This document shows positions 8,821 to 17,318 of a stretch of 64,000 nucleotides of DNA, one piece after another. Source of the stretch: Micromonospora arborensis (GTDB lineage: Bacteria; Actinomycetota; Actinomycetes; Mycobacteriales; Micromonosporaceae); assembly GCF_003205615.1 (NCBI RefSeq), contig NZ_PYBV01000005.1, positions 53,337 to 117,336 on the forward strand, read 5' to 3'. Position numbers and translations under genes: made by a program. The notes under the pieces were generated by a model. It made no database searches. It was not told where the DNA came from and worked only from the letters and a program-made list of their open reading frames with translations. Position 1 is the first letter of the stretch, and every line of letters starts with the position of its first letter.

Positions 8821-8839
8821 CTGTCAACAGAAGTGACAG
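8821..8839. promoter_or_regulatory. 19-bp inverted-repeat operator in divergent promoter, site 2
   Basis: CTGTCAACAGAAGTGACAG: the same arms CTGTCA/TGACAG and 7-base spacer as the site at 8742-8760, and almost its reverse complement. It ends 23 bases before the ATG of the rightward gene, mirroring the geometry of site 1 relative to the MFS gene. Confidence 0.7.
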
Positions 8840-8862
8840 CCAACGACCCCAGGAGCGCCCTG

Positions 8863-9270
8863 ATGACCGCAGCAGTGATCCGTTACCAGACGAAACCCGA
8901 CGCCGCCGACGAGAACCAACGCCTGATCGAAAATATCTTCGTCGAGCTTGCGCACACCGCACCGCCGGGCCTGCGCTACAGCTCCTTCCGGCTGGCCGAC
9001 GGTGTCACGTTCGTCCACGTGGTCGACGGCAACGGGCTGACCGAACTCGCCGCCTTCCAGGAGTTTCAGCACGCCCTCGGCGACCGGTTGGCCGTCGGCC
9101 CAGCCCGCGACGACGCCACCCTCGTCGGCTCGTACTCCCCGGAAGTGGCACCCGCGACCACTGGACAGCGAAACGCCCCGACGACTGGTCGAGCGGATAG
9201 TCAGACCGCGCCTCGGTCGACCAGGCTGAACGTGGTGGAGAGCGAGGCGTCGCCCAGAAACTCCACGTAG
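8863..9270 (+). CDS. Small ABM-like dimeric alpha-beta barrel protein with odd C-terminal tail
   Basis: From ATG 8863 (AGGAG seven bases upstream) the 135-residue product begins MTAAVIRYQTKPDAADENQR and continues with ELAHTAPPGLRYSSFRLADG and VTFVHVVDGNG, resembling small antibiotic-biosynthesis-monooxygenase-like or heme-free ferredoxin-fold proteins of about 95-100 residues. The recognisable domain ends at LVGSY (near residue 90); the remaining 40 or so residues are low in hydrophobic content and run 70 bases into the 3' end of the convergent kinase gene, suggesting the original stop was lost. It is divergent from the MFS exporter and shares its operator type, so it may belong to the same stress response. 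Confidence 0.65.
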   Translation: MTAAVIRYQTKPDAADENQRLIENIFVELAHTAPPGLRYSSFRLADGVTFVHVVDGNGLTELAAFQEFQHALGDRLAVGPARDDATLVGSYSPEVAPATTGQRNAPTTGRADSQTAPRSTRLNVVESEASPRNST

Positions 9271-10805
9271 ATCTCCTTCTTGCTCGGGCTCCACTGCACT
9301 ACGCCGTACTCCTCGTTGACGATGGCGTAGGAGGTGCGCCCCTTGTCGTCCTCACCCTCAGGGACGATCGTGAACATGGTTGCCTTGGTGGGCCGGCAGT
9401 CGGCCCCCACCAACGACCTGTTTTCCTCCGCATCAATCTTGACCCCGAGGCACGGTCGGTGCGCGATGTCCGGGTTCAAGGACTTGATCATGTAGTCGAC
9501 GCCGACCGGCTCGAGCGCGAAGAGGGCATCCGGGCCGGTCCCGTCGCCGGTGAGGGCCTCACCGTGCGACGGCAACGAAAGGTCACGGTCGATCTCCACC
9601 ACGTGCACCAGGATTCGCCGCTGTCCGGCCAGGATCGCGCGCGTACTGTCAGCGGCTGACGGCGACCTTGTCGCCGTCTTCGGTGCGGGCGTCGGCGTGG
9701 GCGTCGGCTCGTGGCTTGTCGGGCCACCGGTCGTCGTCGAGCCGGCAGAGTCCGAATCGGACAGTCGGCGCAGCAGGTGCGGGCCGAACACAGAGGCCGG
9801 CACCAGTATCGCGATCACCGCGGCGATCGCGCCCAGCGCGGTGAGCAGGCGGCGTCGACCCGAGCCCGTGCCGTCGGCGGCGACCAGCCGCGACGGCCGG
9901 CTCTGCTGGTTGCCACCGGCGTCGGGCGAGGCGTTCGGTGCTGGCGCCACGACCAGGGGCTTGCCCGGGCCGGCGTCCCCCGTCGGCTTCGCTGCGGTCA
10001 GCAACCCGTCCAGCAGTTCCCGGGCGGTGGGCCGGTCCGCGGGATTCTTCTCCAGCGCCCGGGCGACCAACTCTCGCAACGTCCCGCCGAGCCCGCTCAG
10101 ATCAGGCGGTTGGGTGAGGATCCGCATCGCGATGGCGGTAGCGGAGTCACCCCCGAACGGATTGCGGCCGGTCGCGGCATGAGCGACCACGGCACCCCAG
10201 GCGAAGATGTCCGCAGCCGGGCCGACCGGCTGGCCGGACGCCGCGTCGATCCGCTCCGGAGCCATGTACGAGACGGTCCCGACCATCTGGTTGGTCCGGG
10301 TGTGCTGGCTCGTCGCCTCGAACGCGCGGGCGATGCCGAAGTCGATCACCTTGATGCCGCCCGGTGCGACCAGGACATTCGCCGGCTTCAGATCGCGGTG
10401 GATCACCCCGGCACCGTGGATTGCGGTGAGCGCGGTCGCCACCCCAAGCGCGATGCTGTGCAGCTGCGCCGCGCCCAGCGGCCCCTGTTCCCGGATCACC
10501 TGGGCCAGGCTTGGACCCTCGACGTACTCCACCACCAGGAACGGCGGGTCGTGATCCGGGTCGGCGTCGAGGACCTCGGCGGTACAGAACGGTGGGACCT
10601 GGCGGGCCCGGTTCACCTCACTGCGGAATCGACCACGAAACTCGTCGTCGCCCGACAGTTCCGGGCGCACAACCTTGACCGCCACCCGCCGCCCCTGCGG
10701 CGACCTCGCCAGGAAGACACTTCCCATGCCACCTTCGCCGAGCCGGCCGAGCACGTCGTACCCGCCGATTCGGGACGGGTCACCGGGGAGCAGCCCGCTG
10801 TTCAC
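9201..10805 (-). CDS. Membrane Ser/Thr protein kinase with extracytoplasmic domain
   Basis: A 534-residue PknB-type kinase. The catalytic domain (residues about 14-275) has the Gly loop GRLGEGGMGSVF, Lys44 in VAVKVV, catalytic loop VIHRDLKPANVLV, VIDFGIA and YMAPERI, so it looks active. A Pro/Ala linker leads to one transmembrane helix (LLTALGAIAAVIAILVPAS, near 345-365), a Thr/Pro-rich stalk and a 130-residue outer domain with three cysteines that lacks PASTA repeats. The GTG at 10805 is inferred from homology of the N-terminus; frames extend to 10907 without support and the ribosome site is weak. The last 70 bases overlap the convergent small gene. Confidence 0.92.
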   Translation of the reverse strand: MNSGLLPGDPSRIGGYDVLGRLGEGGMGSVFLARSPQGRRVAVKVVRPELSGDDEFRGRFRSEVNRARQVPPFCTAEVLDADPDHDPPFLVVEYVEGPSLAQVIREQGPLGAAQLHSIALGVATALTAIHGAGVIHRDLKPANVLVAPGGIKVIDFGIARAFEATSQHTRTNQMVGTVSYMAPERIDAASGQPVGPAADIFAWGAVVAHAATGRNPFGGDSATAIAMRILTQPPDLSGLGGTLRELVARALEKNPADRPTARELLDGLLTAAKPTGDAGPGKPLVVAPAPNASPDAGGNQQSRPSRLVAADGTGSGRRRLLTALGAIAAVIAILVPASVFGPHLLRRLSDSDSAGSTTTGGPTSHEPTPTPTPAPKTATRSPSAADSTRAILAGQRRILVHVVEIDRDLSLPSHGEALTGDGTGPDALFALEPVGVDYMIKSLNPDIAHRPCLGVKIDAEENRSLVGADCRPTKATMFTIVPEGEDDKGRTSYAIVNEEYGVVQWSPSKKEIYVEFLGDASLSTTFSLVDRGAV

Positions 10806-11022
10806 CTCGAATGCCCGCGGACCGCGACCACCGTGTGAACCGTCTCGCCTATCACCCGTTCCCCTTAGGTCACTCGGACGCCGCCCCGCAGCGTACCGTC
10901 CGCCCACCTAGCCCCGTCGATGCCGTCCGCGAGCGGGTCCACGGTCCCAGCGGCACGGCGACCACCAGCGGATACCGCATTCGTGGTACGCCGGTGGCCG
11001 CCGTCTTCCGTACCGTGAACGG

Positions 11023-12285
11023 GTGACGTTCGAGGCGTTACGACGCTGGTGGGCGACGGTGCCGCCGTGGGTCGGCGAGTCGGCCCTGGCGGCCGTCGTG
11101 GCGGTGGCGACCGTCTTGCGGATCCGGGCCGGTGTGCCGCAGTCCGGGGACCGGCCGCCGGACCAGGCGGCGTACCTGCTCGGGCTGGCCATGTCGACGG
11201 TGCTGCTGCTGCGCCGCCGCTGGCCGGCGCTGGTGCTCGCGCTGGTCACGGTGGGCTGGCTGGCGTATCACATCCTCGACTATCCGGGCGGGGCGCCGGC
11301 CGTGCCGCTCTGGGTTGCCCTCTACACCGGCGCCGCCGCAGCCGATCGGACCGCGTCGATGCCCGTCGCCGCGTTCCTGATCGGGTCCGATCTGCAGGGG
11401 CGCGTCGCCACTCACCACCTCGACCCCCTCGATCCCACTCTGGACGGCTCGTTCGGTGTCTTCATCGCCGCGCTCCTGCTCGGCGAGGCCGCGCGCAGCC
11501 GTCGCCGCTGGCAGGCCGAGACCCGGGCCCGGCTCGCGCTGCTCACCGCCGAGCGGGATCGGGCCGCCGCAGACCGGGATCGGGCCGCGGCGGAGCGCCT
11601 TGCCCGGGAACGAATCCGCATCGCCCAGGAGTTGCACGACATCACGGCGCACACGATCGCGGTGATCGGGGTACAGGCCGGGGTGGCGGCGGAGACGCTG
11701 AAGGACTCGCCCGAGCAGGCCCGGGCGGCGCTCGGCGCCGTACGCCAGGCGAGCCGGGAGGCCATGCGCGACCTGCGCGCGGCGGTGGGCGTACTGCGCG
11801 ACGGCACCCCGGCCACGGCGGATCCGCCCGGTGACGCCGATCCGGCGGACACCGGCGTCCCGCTCGGTGCCGCGCCGGCCCAAGCGGAGCCGCCGGCGCC
11901 GAGCCTCGACCGGCTGCCGGTGATGGCGCGGGCCTGCGGGGCCGGCGACGGGCCGACGGTGGCGCTCACCTGGCGCGGCGACCGCCGGCCACTGCCCCGG
12001 GCGGTGGAGGCGACCGCGTACCGGATCGCCCAGGAGTCGCTGACCAACGTGCTGCGGCACGCCGCCGCGAGTCAGGTCGACGTCACCGTGGAGTATCTGC
12101 CGGACGGACTGCGACTGGAGATTGTCGACGATGGCACACAGCCGGCCCCGCCGGGGACCGGGTTCGGTATCCGCGGGATGGCGGAGCGGGCTGGCAGCCT
12201 CGGCGGCTGGCTGACCGCCGGCGCGGAGCCGGCCGGCGGCTTCCGGGTGCGGGCCTGGCTGCCGGTACGGGAGGCGACGACGTGA
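11023..12285 (+). CDS. NarL-type sensor histidine kinase
   Basis: A 420-residue HisKA_3 kinase. Residues about 1-160 hold five or so membrane helices in place of a large sensor domain; a helical linker contains a tandem (DRDRAAA)2 repeat; the dimerisation/phosphoacceptor helix includes RIRIAQELHDITAHTIAVI with the phospho-His in ELHD; the HATPase domain has ESLTNVLRHA (N box), EIVDDGT and GFGIRGMAERAGSLGG. It phosphorylates the response regulator encoded next, whose GTG start overlaps this stop codon (GTGA). Start is GTG at 11023. Signal unknown. Confidence 0.93.
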   Translation: MTFEALRRWWATVPPWVGESALAAVVAVATVLRIRAGVPQSGDRPPDQAAYLLGLAMSTVLLLRRRWPALVLALVTVGWLAYHILDYPGGAPAVPLWVALYTGAAAADRTASMPVAAFLIGSDLQGRVATHHLDPLDPTLDGSFGVFIAALLLGEAARSRRRWQAETRARLALLTAERDRAAADRDRAAAERLARERIRIAQELHDITAHTIAVIGVQAGVAAETLKDSPEQARAALGAVRQASREAMRDLRAAVGVLRDGTPATADPPGDADPADTGVPLGAAPAQAEPPAPSLDRLPVMARACGAGDGPTVALTWRGDRRPLPRAVEATAYRIAQESLTNVLRHAAASQVDVTVEYLPDGLRLEIVDDGTQPAPPGTGFGIRGMAERAGSLGGWLTAGAEPAGGFRVRAWLPVREATT

Positions 12286-12950
12286 TCCGGGTGCTGGTGG
12301 CCGACGACCAGATCCTGGTCCGCAGCGGGTTGCGGGCACTGCTGGAACGGGCCGACGACATCGAGGTGGTCGGCGAGGCCGGCGACGGCGCGGAGGCGAT
12401 CGCGTTGACCCGGGCGCACCGCCCCGACGTGGTGCTGATGGACATCCGGATGCCGGGGACGGACGGGCTCACCGCGACCCGGCGGATCCTCGCCGACGAC
12501 CGGCTGCCGGGCGTACGGGTGCTGATGCTGACCACGTTCGAGCTGGACGAGTACGTCTACTCCGCCCTGCACGCCGGGGCGAGCGGATTCCTGCTCAAGG
12601 ACATCGAGCCGGAGGAGTTGCGGCAGGCGGTACGCACGGTGGCCCGCGGCGACGCGATGCTCGCGCCCGCCGTGACCCGGCGCCTGATCGCGGCGTTCGT
12701 CGGCCGGTCCGCCGGTCCGGCGGTTCCGGCGGCGTCGTTGGCCGCGCTCACCCAGCGGGAGCGCGAGGTGATCACGCTGGTCGCGGCCGGACTCTCCAAT
12801 GGGGAGATCGGGGTACGCCTGACGATGAGCCCAGCGACGGCGAAGACGCACATCAACCGGGCGATGGTAAAGCTGGGTGCCCGGGACCGGGCGCAACTGG
12901 TGGTCTTCGCCTACCAGTCCGGCCTGTCGGGTCTGCCGCCGTCGCGGTAG
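12282..12950 (+). CDS. NarL-family response regulator
   Basis: A 222-residue regulator with a canonical receiver: DDQ acidic pair at the N-terminus, phospho-acceptor in VVLMDIRMPGTDG, Lys in FLLKDIEP; and a LuxR-type HTH at the C-terminus (LTQREREVITLVAAGLSNGEIGVRL, TAKTHINRAMVKLGARDRAQLVV). It is the cognate partner of the overlapping upstream histidine kinase. A hairpin follows directly. The next gene, a membrane protein read in the same direction after its own gap, is a plausible target. Confidence 0.95.
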   Translation: MIRVLVADDQILVRSGLRALLERADDIEVVGEAGDGAEAIALTRAHRPDVVLMDIRMPGTDGLTATRRILADDRLPGVRVLMLTTFELDEYVYSALHAGASGFLLKDIEPEELRQAVRTVARGDAMLAPAVTRRLIAAFVGRSAGPAVPAASLAALTQREREVITLVAAGLSNGEIGVRLTMSPATAKTHINRAMVKLGARDRAQLVVFAYQSGLSGLPPSR

Positions 12951-12972
12951 CCGGCGCCTGGACGGCTACCGC
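12944..12972 (+). terminator. Hairpin terminator of the two-component operon
   Basis: GCGGTAGCCG and CGGCTACCGC form a perfect 10-bp stem around a 9-base loop, starting in the last codons of the response regulator. There is no U-tract, as is usual in high-GC actinomycetes. Confidence 0.6.
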
Positions 12973-13040
12973 GCCTGCGGTAGTGCGGCGACCGCGTTCG
13001 CCGGACGGATCGGGCCGGATCGAACCATAGCGTCTTCGAC

Positions 13041-13673
13041 ATGACTACCTACTCGCAAGAAGCGCAGGAACTGCCCAGGTCGTACCGGCGGAGCGCGGGG
13101 GTCGGACTGCTGCTCGGCCCGGCGTTGAGTGTCGTCGGCACGTTCTACTGGCAGGACGACGGCGTGCAGGGAGTCGACGCCGCGGTGTTCAACGTGCTCT
13201 CCTCCCTGGCCTGGCTGGTCGGCCTGGTCGGGGTGTTCCGGGCGATCGAGCCGCGGACACCCCGGTACGCCGCCATCGCCCTGCCGTTGGCCTGCTACGG
13301 GGTGCTCGGCGGGGTGGCGTTCGGGATGCAGGGCATGCACGAGGAGTTGTTCGGCGTCTCGCACGGCGACGCGGTACGGCTGCTCGAGCCGTACCCGGTG
13401 GCCGCGTCGCTGCTCTTCTGGATCGCCGGCCCGCTCTTCCCGACCAGCCTCTTCTTCCTCGGCCTGGTGCTGGCCCGGATCCGGGCCGTGCCGGTCGCGA
13501 TCGGCGGGCTGATCTGCCTGGGGGCCGTGGTTTTCCCGCTGAGCCGCATCCCGCGTGAGGTGCTGGTAGCGCATGCCGCGGATCTGCTGCTCCTGCTCCC
13601 GTTCCTCTACGTCGGGATACAGATGATCGCCGGGCGGCTGCATCCCCGGGCGACCACCCGGTCCGTGCCATAA
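13041..13673 (+). CDS. Six-helix integral membrane protein of unknown function
   Basis: A 210-residue protein with about six hydrophobic helices (for example VGLLLGPALSVVGTFYW, LSSLAWLVGLVGVF, AIALPLACYGVLGGVAFG, LLFWIAGPLFPTSLFFLGLVL, LLLLLPFLYVGIQMIAG) and no enzymatic motif. It resembles the general plan of DUF4386-like actinobacterial membrane proteins, but I cannot assign it firmly. It lies 68 bases after the two-component hairpin and may be controlled by that system. Confidence 0.75.
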   Translation: MTTYSQEAQELPRSYRRSAGVGLLLGPALSVVGTFYWQDDGVQGVDAAVFNVLSSLAWLVGLVGVFRAIEPRTPRYAAIALPLACYGVLGGVAFGMQGMHEELFGVSHGDAVRLLEPYPVAASLLFWIAGPLFPTSLFFLGLVLARIRAVPVAIGGLICLGAVVFPLSRIPREVLVAHAADLLLLLPFLYVGIQMIAGRLHPRATTRSVP

Positions 13674-13682
13674 ACTCGGCCG

Positions 13683-15257
13683 GTGCTTGAGGTATCGGGG
13701 GACTTCGAGATCCACATTACGGCTCACGCTTCTCAGGCCGAGAAGCTGCAGGCGTTCGCCAGCGACCATGGCGTGAAGTTCGTCCATATCCTGCTCGACC
13801 GTGGCGCGTCCGTCTCGCAACCGATGCTCACCCTGACTGGGCGCGGCGCGCTGACCGAGCAGCAGGATGCGGTGCGGCGTTGGCGACGCGAACTGCGCGA
13901 GGCGGGGATCTACCCGTGCCGTGCAAAGATCGAGGCGGCGCCGTGGTGTACGGGCGTACCGCAGTCGGATGAGCAGGCGGCAGCCGAGCCGGATGGCCGG
14001 TACTTCGAGCATCACGTCAAACTGCTGCTACCGAGTACGGCGGTGGCGGATTTGGTGGCTCTCACCGATCTGGTCGCGCCGCACGGGGCGCGGCTGTCCC
14101 GCAACGCCCGCCGGGAGTTTGCCGACGGTGCGCAGGAGCGGTTCGTCAACCAGCGCTGTCACGGTGTCGGGCTCGCCACGGCCAGGCAGCGGCTGGACGA
14201 CCTCGTCGAGACCCTCCGCGCCGCGGGCCACGAGCCGACAACGGTGGAGCAGGAGTACGTCGTCCTCGACAGCAACCTCGACCACGACCGCGGCTGGCTG
14301 GACTCGCCCACGACTGGCGCGAGCAGCCATGCACGGGCGCGCGAGAACAGAATCAGGTCCGCGCCGGCCGAATCCCTGGCGGGCTACCCGCCGACCTTTC
14401 ACCCACTACCGGCCGGCCCGACGGTGCGCCAGCGGTCGGCGTTCGACCCAGCCCTGAAGCAGTACCCGAACGCCTACCGCGCCGGCGAGCCCGACTTCCT
14501 CGTGCCGGCCACCGGCCAACTGTGGACCAACGCCCGACGCGCCGCCATGAATCAGGTCCTGGCGGCCATTGCCGCAACGACCGGGGGTCAGCATCTGGTG
14601 CTGCGCGGCAGCGTCACCATGGCGGCCTGGGTCGGCGAAGCCGCCCGCGAGCCGGGTGACCTCGACTTCGTCGTCACTCCGCACACCATGACCAGCGACA
14701 GCACCGACGCCCGCACGCTGCTCGATGACATCAAGACCGCCATCGGAACCGCGACGGGCGCCGGCCTGCAACCAGACCGGATCGCCGAATCCGCCATCTG
14801 GACGTACGAACGCGCTGACGGACGCCGCCTGCTCATCCCGTTCAGCACCCGGGAGGCACCGGACGGCCACGTACAGATCGATGTCGTCTTCGGCGAACGA
14901 CTTCCTCTTCCACCAGAGGTGCTGATCCTGCCCGACGTCGACAAACCGGTACTGGCCGCGCCCGCCCCGCTGGCGTTGGCCTGGAAGCTGCTATGGCTGG
15001 CCACCGACAGGTACCCGCAGGGCAAGGACCTCTACGACGCGGTTTTGCTCGCCGAACACACCGCCGTTGACCAGTCCCTCGTCCGCCAGCTCATGCGACC
15101 GGAACTCGGCGCCGAAGCCGATACCTTCAGCGCCGAGACCGTGCTGTCCTGGGAGGTCGACTGGTTCAACTTCACCGACGAGTACCCCGGAATTACCGGC
15201 ACCGCCGAGCAGTGGGCAAGGCGGCTGGCCCTGGCCCTCGACCACGCCTGGACCTGA
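13683..15257 (+). CDS. AbiEii-like nucleotidyltransferase with extended N-terminal region
   Basis: A 524-residue protein starting at GTG 13683, nine bases after the previous stop. Residues about 290-500 form a nucleotidyltransferase: QHLVLRGSVTMAAWVG, the catalytic pair in REPGDLDFVV, a third acidic residue in HVQIDVVFGE, and the later helix LAWKLLWLATDRYPQGKDLYD, all as in AbiEii/DUF1814 toxin-type enzymes, which transfer nucleotides to tRNA or other targets. Residues about 1-195 hold two diverged ferredoxin-fold-like segments beginning FEIHITAHASQAEKL and FEHHVKLLLPSTAVA. No AbiEi antitoxin is adjacent. An internally deleted near-copy lies at 32212-32529. Confidence 0.75.
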   Translation: MLEVSGDFEIHITAHASQAEKLQAFASDHGVKFVHILLDRGASVSQPMLTLTGRGALTEQQDAVRRWRRELREAGIYPCRAKIEAAPWCTGVPQSDEQAAAEPDGRYFEHHVKLLLPSTAVADLVALTDLVAPHGARLSRNARREFADGAQERFVNQRCHGVGLATARQRLDDLVETLRAAGHEPTTVEQEYVVLDSNLDHDRGWLDSPTTGASSHARARENRIRSAPAESLAGYPPTFHPLPAGPTVRQRSAFDPALKQYPNAYRAGEPDFLVPATGQLWTNARRAAMNQVLAAIAATTGGQHLVLRGSVTMAAWVGEAAREPGDLDFVVTPHTMTSDSTDARTLLDDIKTAIGTATGAGLQPDRIAESAIWTYERADGRRLLIPFSTREAPDGHVQIDVVFGERLPLPPEVLILPDVDKPVLAAPAPLALAWKLLWLATDRYPQGKDLYDAVLLAEHTAVDQSLVRQLMRPELGAEADTFSAETVLSWEVDWFNFTDEYPGITGTAEQWARRLALALDHAWT

Positions 15258-15324
15258 CCAGGCCAGACCAGGGGGCGGCGGCGCAGCCCGCACAGGGTGG
15301 GTACCGGGGTTGTACCGCCTCGGC

Positions 15325-15732
15325 CTACGGCGCAGGTTCCAGTACGACGACTGGGATCTGGCGGGTGGTCTTCCGCTCGTAGTCGGCGAAGCCTGGATAG
15401 GCGGCCTTCTGCGCGCTCCAGATCCGTTCCCGCTCGTTCCCGGCGGCGACTCTGGCGACCAACTCCACCTTGTCCGTACCGATCTCCGCTTCGGCCTGCG
15501 GGTGTGCGAGCAGGTTGTAGTACCAGTCGGGATTGGTGGGCGCACCGCCCTTGGACGCGAACACGGCGTAGCCGCCGTCTACCTTCTGGTACATCATCGG
15601 GTGCACGCGGGGCTGGCCGCTCTTGGCGCCGACCGTGTGCAACAGCAGCAGCGGCGCGCCAGCGAACTGACCGCCGACCTGCCCACCGTTGGCGCGAAAC
15701 TCAACGATGATCTTGTCGTTCCAGTCGCTCAT
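15325..15732 (-). CDS. F420(H2)-dependent nitroreductase-family (Ddn-like) oxidoreductase
   Basis: A 135-residue split beta-barrel protein of the deazaflavin-dependent nitroreductase (DUF385) family. Diagnostic segments are LLLLHTVGAKSGQPRVHPMMY (near residues 27-47), ASKGGAPTNPDWYYNLLAHP (58-78) and the C-terminal YERKTTRQIPVVVLEP. Members bind coenzyme F420 and reduce quinones, nitro compounds or unsaturated lactones; the physiological substrate here is unknown. It stands alone on the minus strand, convergent with the AbiEii-like gene. Confidence 0.93.
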   Translation of the reverse strand: MSDWNDKIIVEFRANGGQVGGQFAGAPLLLLHTVGAKSGQPRVHPMMYQKVDGGYAVFASKGGAPTNPDWYYNLLAHPQAEAEIGTDKVELVARVAAGNERERIWSAQKAAYPGFADYERKTTRQIPVVVLEPAP

Positions 15733-15887
15733 GCCTTCTCCTCGCCTCCGCGAACGGGTCCCTTGCAGACGATAGCTGCGGTGTGTGACGTCCGTGCGAA
15801 CGGAGACGCCAGCTGGCTCAGCGCCTGCAGGTCTCGGCCGTGCAAATTCACGTGTCGGTGTGGCACAGCGGTGGATAGCGTACGTAG

Positions 15888-16799
15888 ATGAGCACTCTTT
15901 CGATAGCTGGACTGCGGCTGCAATTCTTCGCCGATCCGGGCGAGTTCCTGTCCGCAGCGGGTGACTACCTGGCCGCCGATCCGGTCGTCAGCACGGTTGT
16001 GACCACCGTCGCGCACCGGGCGTTGTCCGAGCGGGCCGAGGGGATCTCGCAGCCCGACCGCAACTGGTGGCTGGTGGTCAGCGACGATTCCGGCGCCGTG
16101 GTCGGCGCCGGGATGCGCACCGCGCCGTACGCCCCCTACCCGCCGTTCCTGCTGCCCATGCCCGACGAGGCGGCCGTCGCACTCGCCCACGCGTTGCACG
16201 AGCGCGGGGAGGAGGTACTCGCGATCAACGGGGCCCTGCCTGCGGTTGAGCTGTCCGCCACCGAGCTGACCCGGCTCGGCGGGGGGCAGGTCCAGGTCAT
16301 CCAGCACACGCGGCTGCACGAGCTCGGCGAGCTGGCGTGGCCGCCGCCTGTGCCCGGCCGCTTGGTGGCCGCGACCCAGGACGACCTGGGGCTGGTCACG
16401 GAGTGGGTCGCCGCGTTCGTGGGCGACGCCGACGAACAGGCGGGTCGTCCACGCGGTACCAGTGAGCACGAATTGCCCGACCGCGCGGAGCTGCTGCGCC
16501 GGCTCCAAGCCGGACGGCTGTGGTTCTGGGTCGACGAGGCTGGGGAGCCGGTGCACCTCACCGGTGCCAACCCACCGTCCTTCGGGGTGGCCCGCGTGGG
16601 TCCGGTCTACACGCCGCCGGCCCAGCGCGGGCGTGGTTGGGCCAGCAACGCGGTCGCCGAGGTTTCCCGCCGAATCCAGGCCGAGGGTGCGCGGGTTTGC
16701 CTGTTCACCGACCAAGCCAACCCGACCTCGAACAAGATCTACGCCGCCCTCGGCTACCGGCCGGTCGTCGACATGGCCAACCTGGTCATCGTCCGCTGA
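15888..16799 (+). CDS. GNAT-family N-acetyltransferase
   Basis: A 303-residue protein. The C-terminal half has the GNAT acetyl-CoA signature: VARVGPVYTPPAQRGRGWAS (residues about 236-256, with the R-G-x-G/W loop), followed by ALGYRPVVDMANLVI typical of the domain end. The N-terminal half is a second, degenerate GNAT-like or regulatory region (VVGAGMRTAPYAPY, EVLAINGALP). Many actinobacterial tandem-GNAT proteins look like this; the acyl acceptor is unknown. The gene begins 155 bases after the start of the divergent Ddn-like gene. Confidence 0.88.
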   Translation: MSTLSIAGLRLQFFADPGEFLSAAGDYLAADPVVSTVVTTVAHRALSERAEGISQPDRNWWLVVSDDSGAVVGAGMRTAPYAPYPPFLLPMPDEAAVALAHALHERGEEVLAINGALPAVELSATELTRLGGGQVQVIQHTRLHELGELAWPPPVPGRLVAATQDDLGLVTEWVAAFVGDADEQAGRPRGTSEHELPDRAELLRRLQAGRLWFWVDEAGEPVHLTGANPPSFGVARVGPVYTPPAQRGRGWASNAVAEVSRRIQAEGARVCLFTDQANPTSNKIYAALGYRPVVDMANLVIVR

Positions 16800-16862
16800 C
16801 GCCGAATGTATGGCGGCAGATGAGCCCGGCTCCTTGTCCTACCCCTGTGCTCTAATCCCGGC

Positions 16863-17318
16863 ATGCACCTGGTCGTCTGCGGCGCACTCGTGGAGAACGG
16901 CGCGGTCCTGCTGGTACACCGCAGCCCGACCCGCCGGGCATACCCGGATCTCTGGGATCTGCCCGGGGGGCACGTCGAAGCGGGTGAGTCGGAACTACAG
17001 GCCCTCGCGCGTGAGATGCACGAGGAGCTAGGGGTGCACATCGTGGCGGAGTCGACGTCACGGTTGGGTGACCTCCATGCCGGCAGTGGCGAGGACGCCG
17101 TCCACGTGGGCGTCTGGCACATCACAGAGTGGGTCGGCATTCCCACCAACCGTGCACCTGAGGAGCATGACGACATCGCCTGGGTCGGGATCAGCGAGTT
17201 GGGCGGCCTTCCCCTCGTATTTGACGCCCTGCCAGCACTGCTTGATTCCCTGTCTGAGCCTGACCGGCTGCCTTGTCTCGACTACGCACGGCCAACCGCA
17301 TCACCGAGCGGCCCGTAG
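16863..17318 (+). CDS. NUDIX hydrolase
   Basis: A 151-residue protein with a complete NUDIX box GGHVEAGESELQALAREM followed by HEELGV (residues about 39-62), which binds Mg2+ and hydrolyses nucleoside diphosphates linked to another moiety. The fold is well kept from MHLVVCGALVENGAVLLVHR to DDIAWVGISELGGLPLVFD. The last 20 or so residues (after LLDSLSEPDRLPC) are outside the family domain and overlap a convergent ORF. Substrate unknown; such small NUDIX proteins often clean modified nucleotides. Confidence 0.92.
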   Translation: MHLVVCGALVENGAVLLVHRSPTRRAYPDLWDLPGGHVEAGESELQALAREMHEELGVHIVAESTSRLGDLHAGSGEDAVHVGVWHITEWVGIPTNRAPEEHDDIAWVGISELGGLPLVFDALPALLDSLSEPDRLPCLDYARPTASPSGP

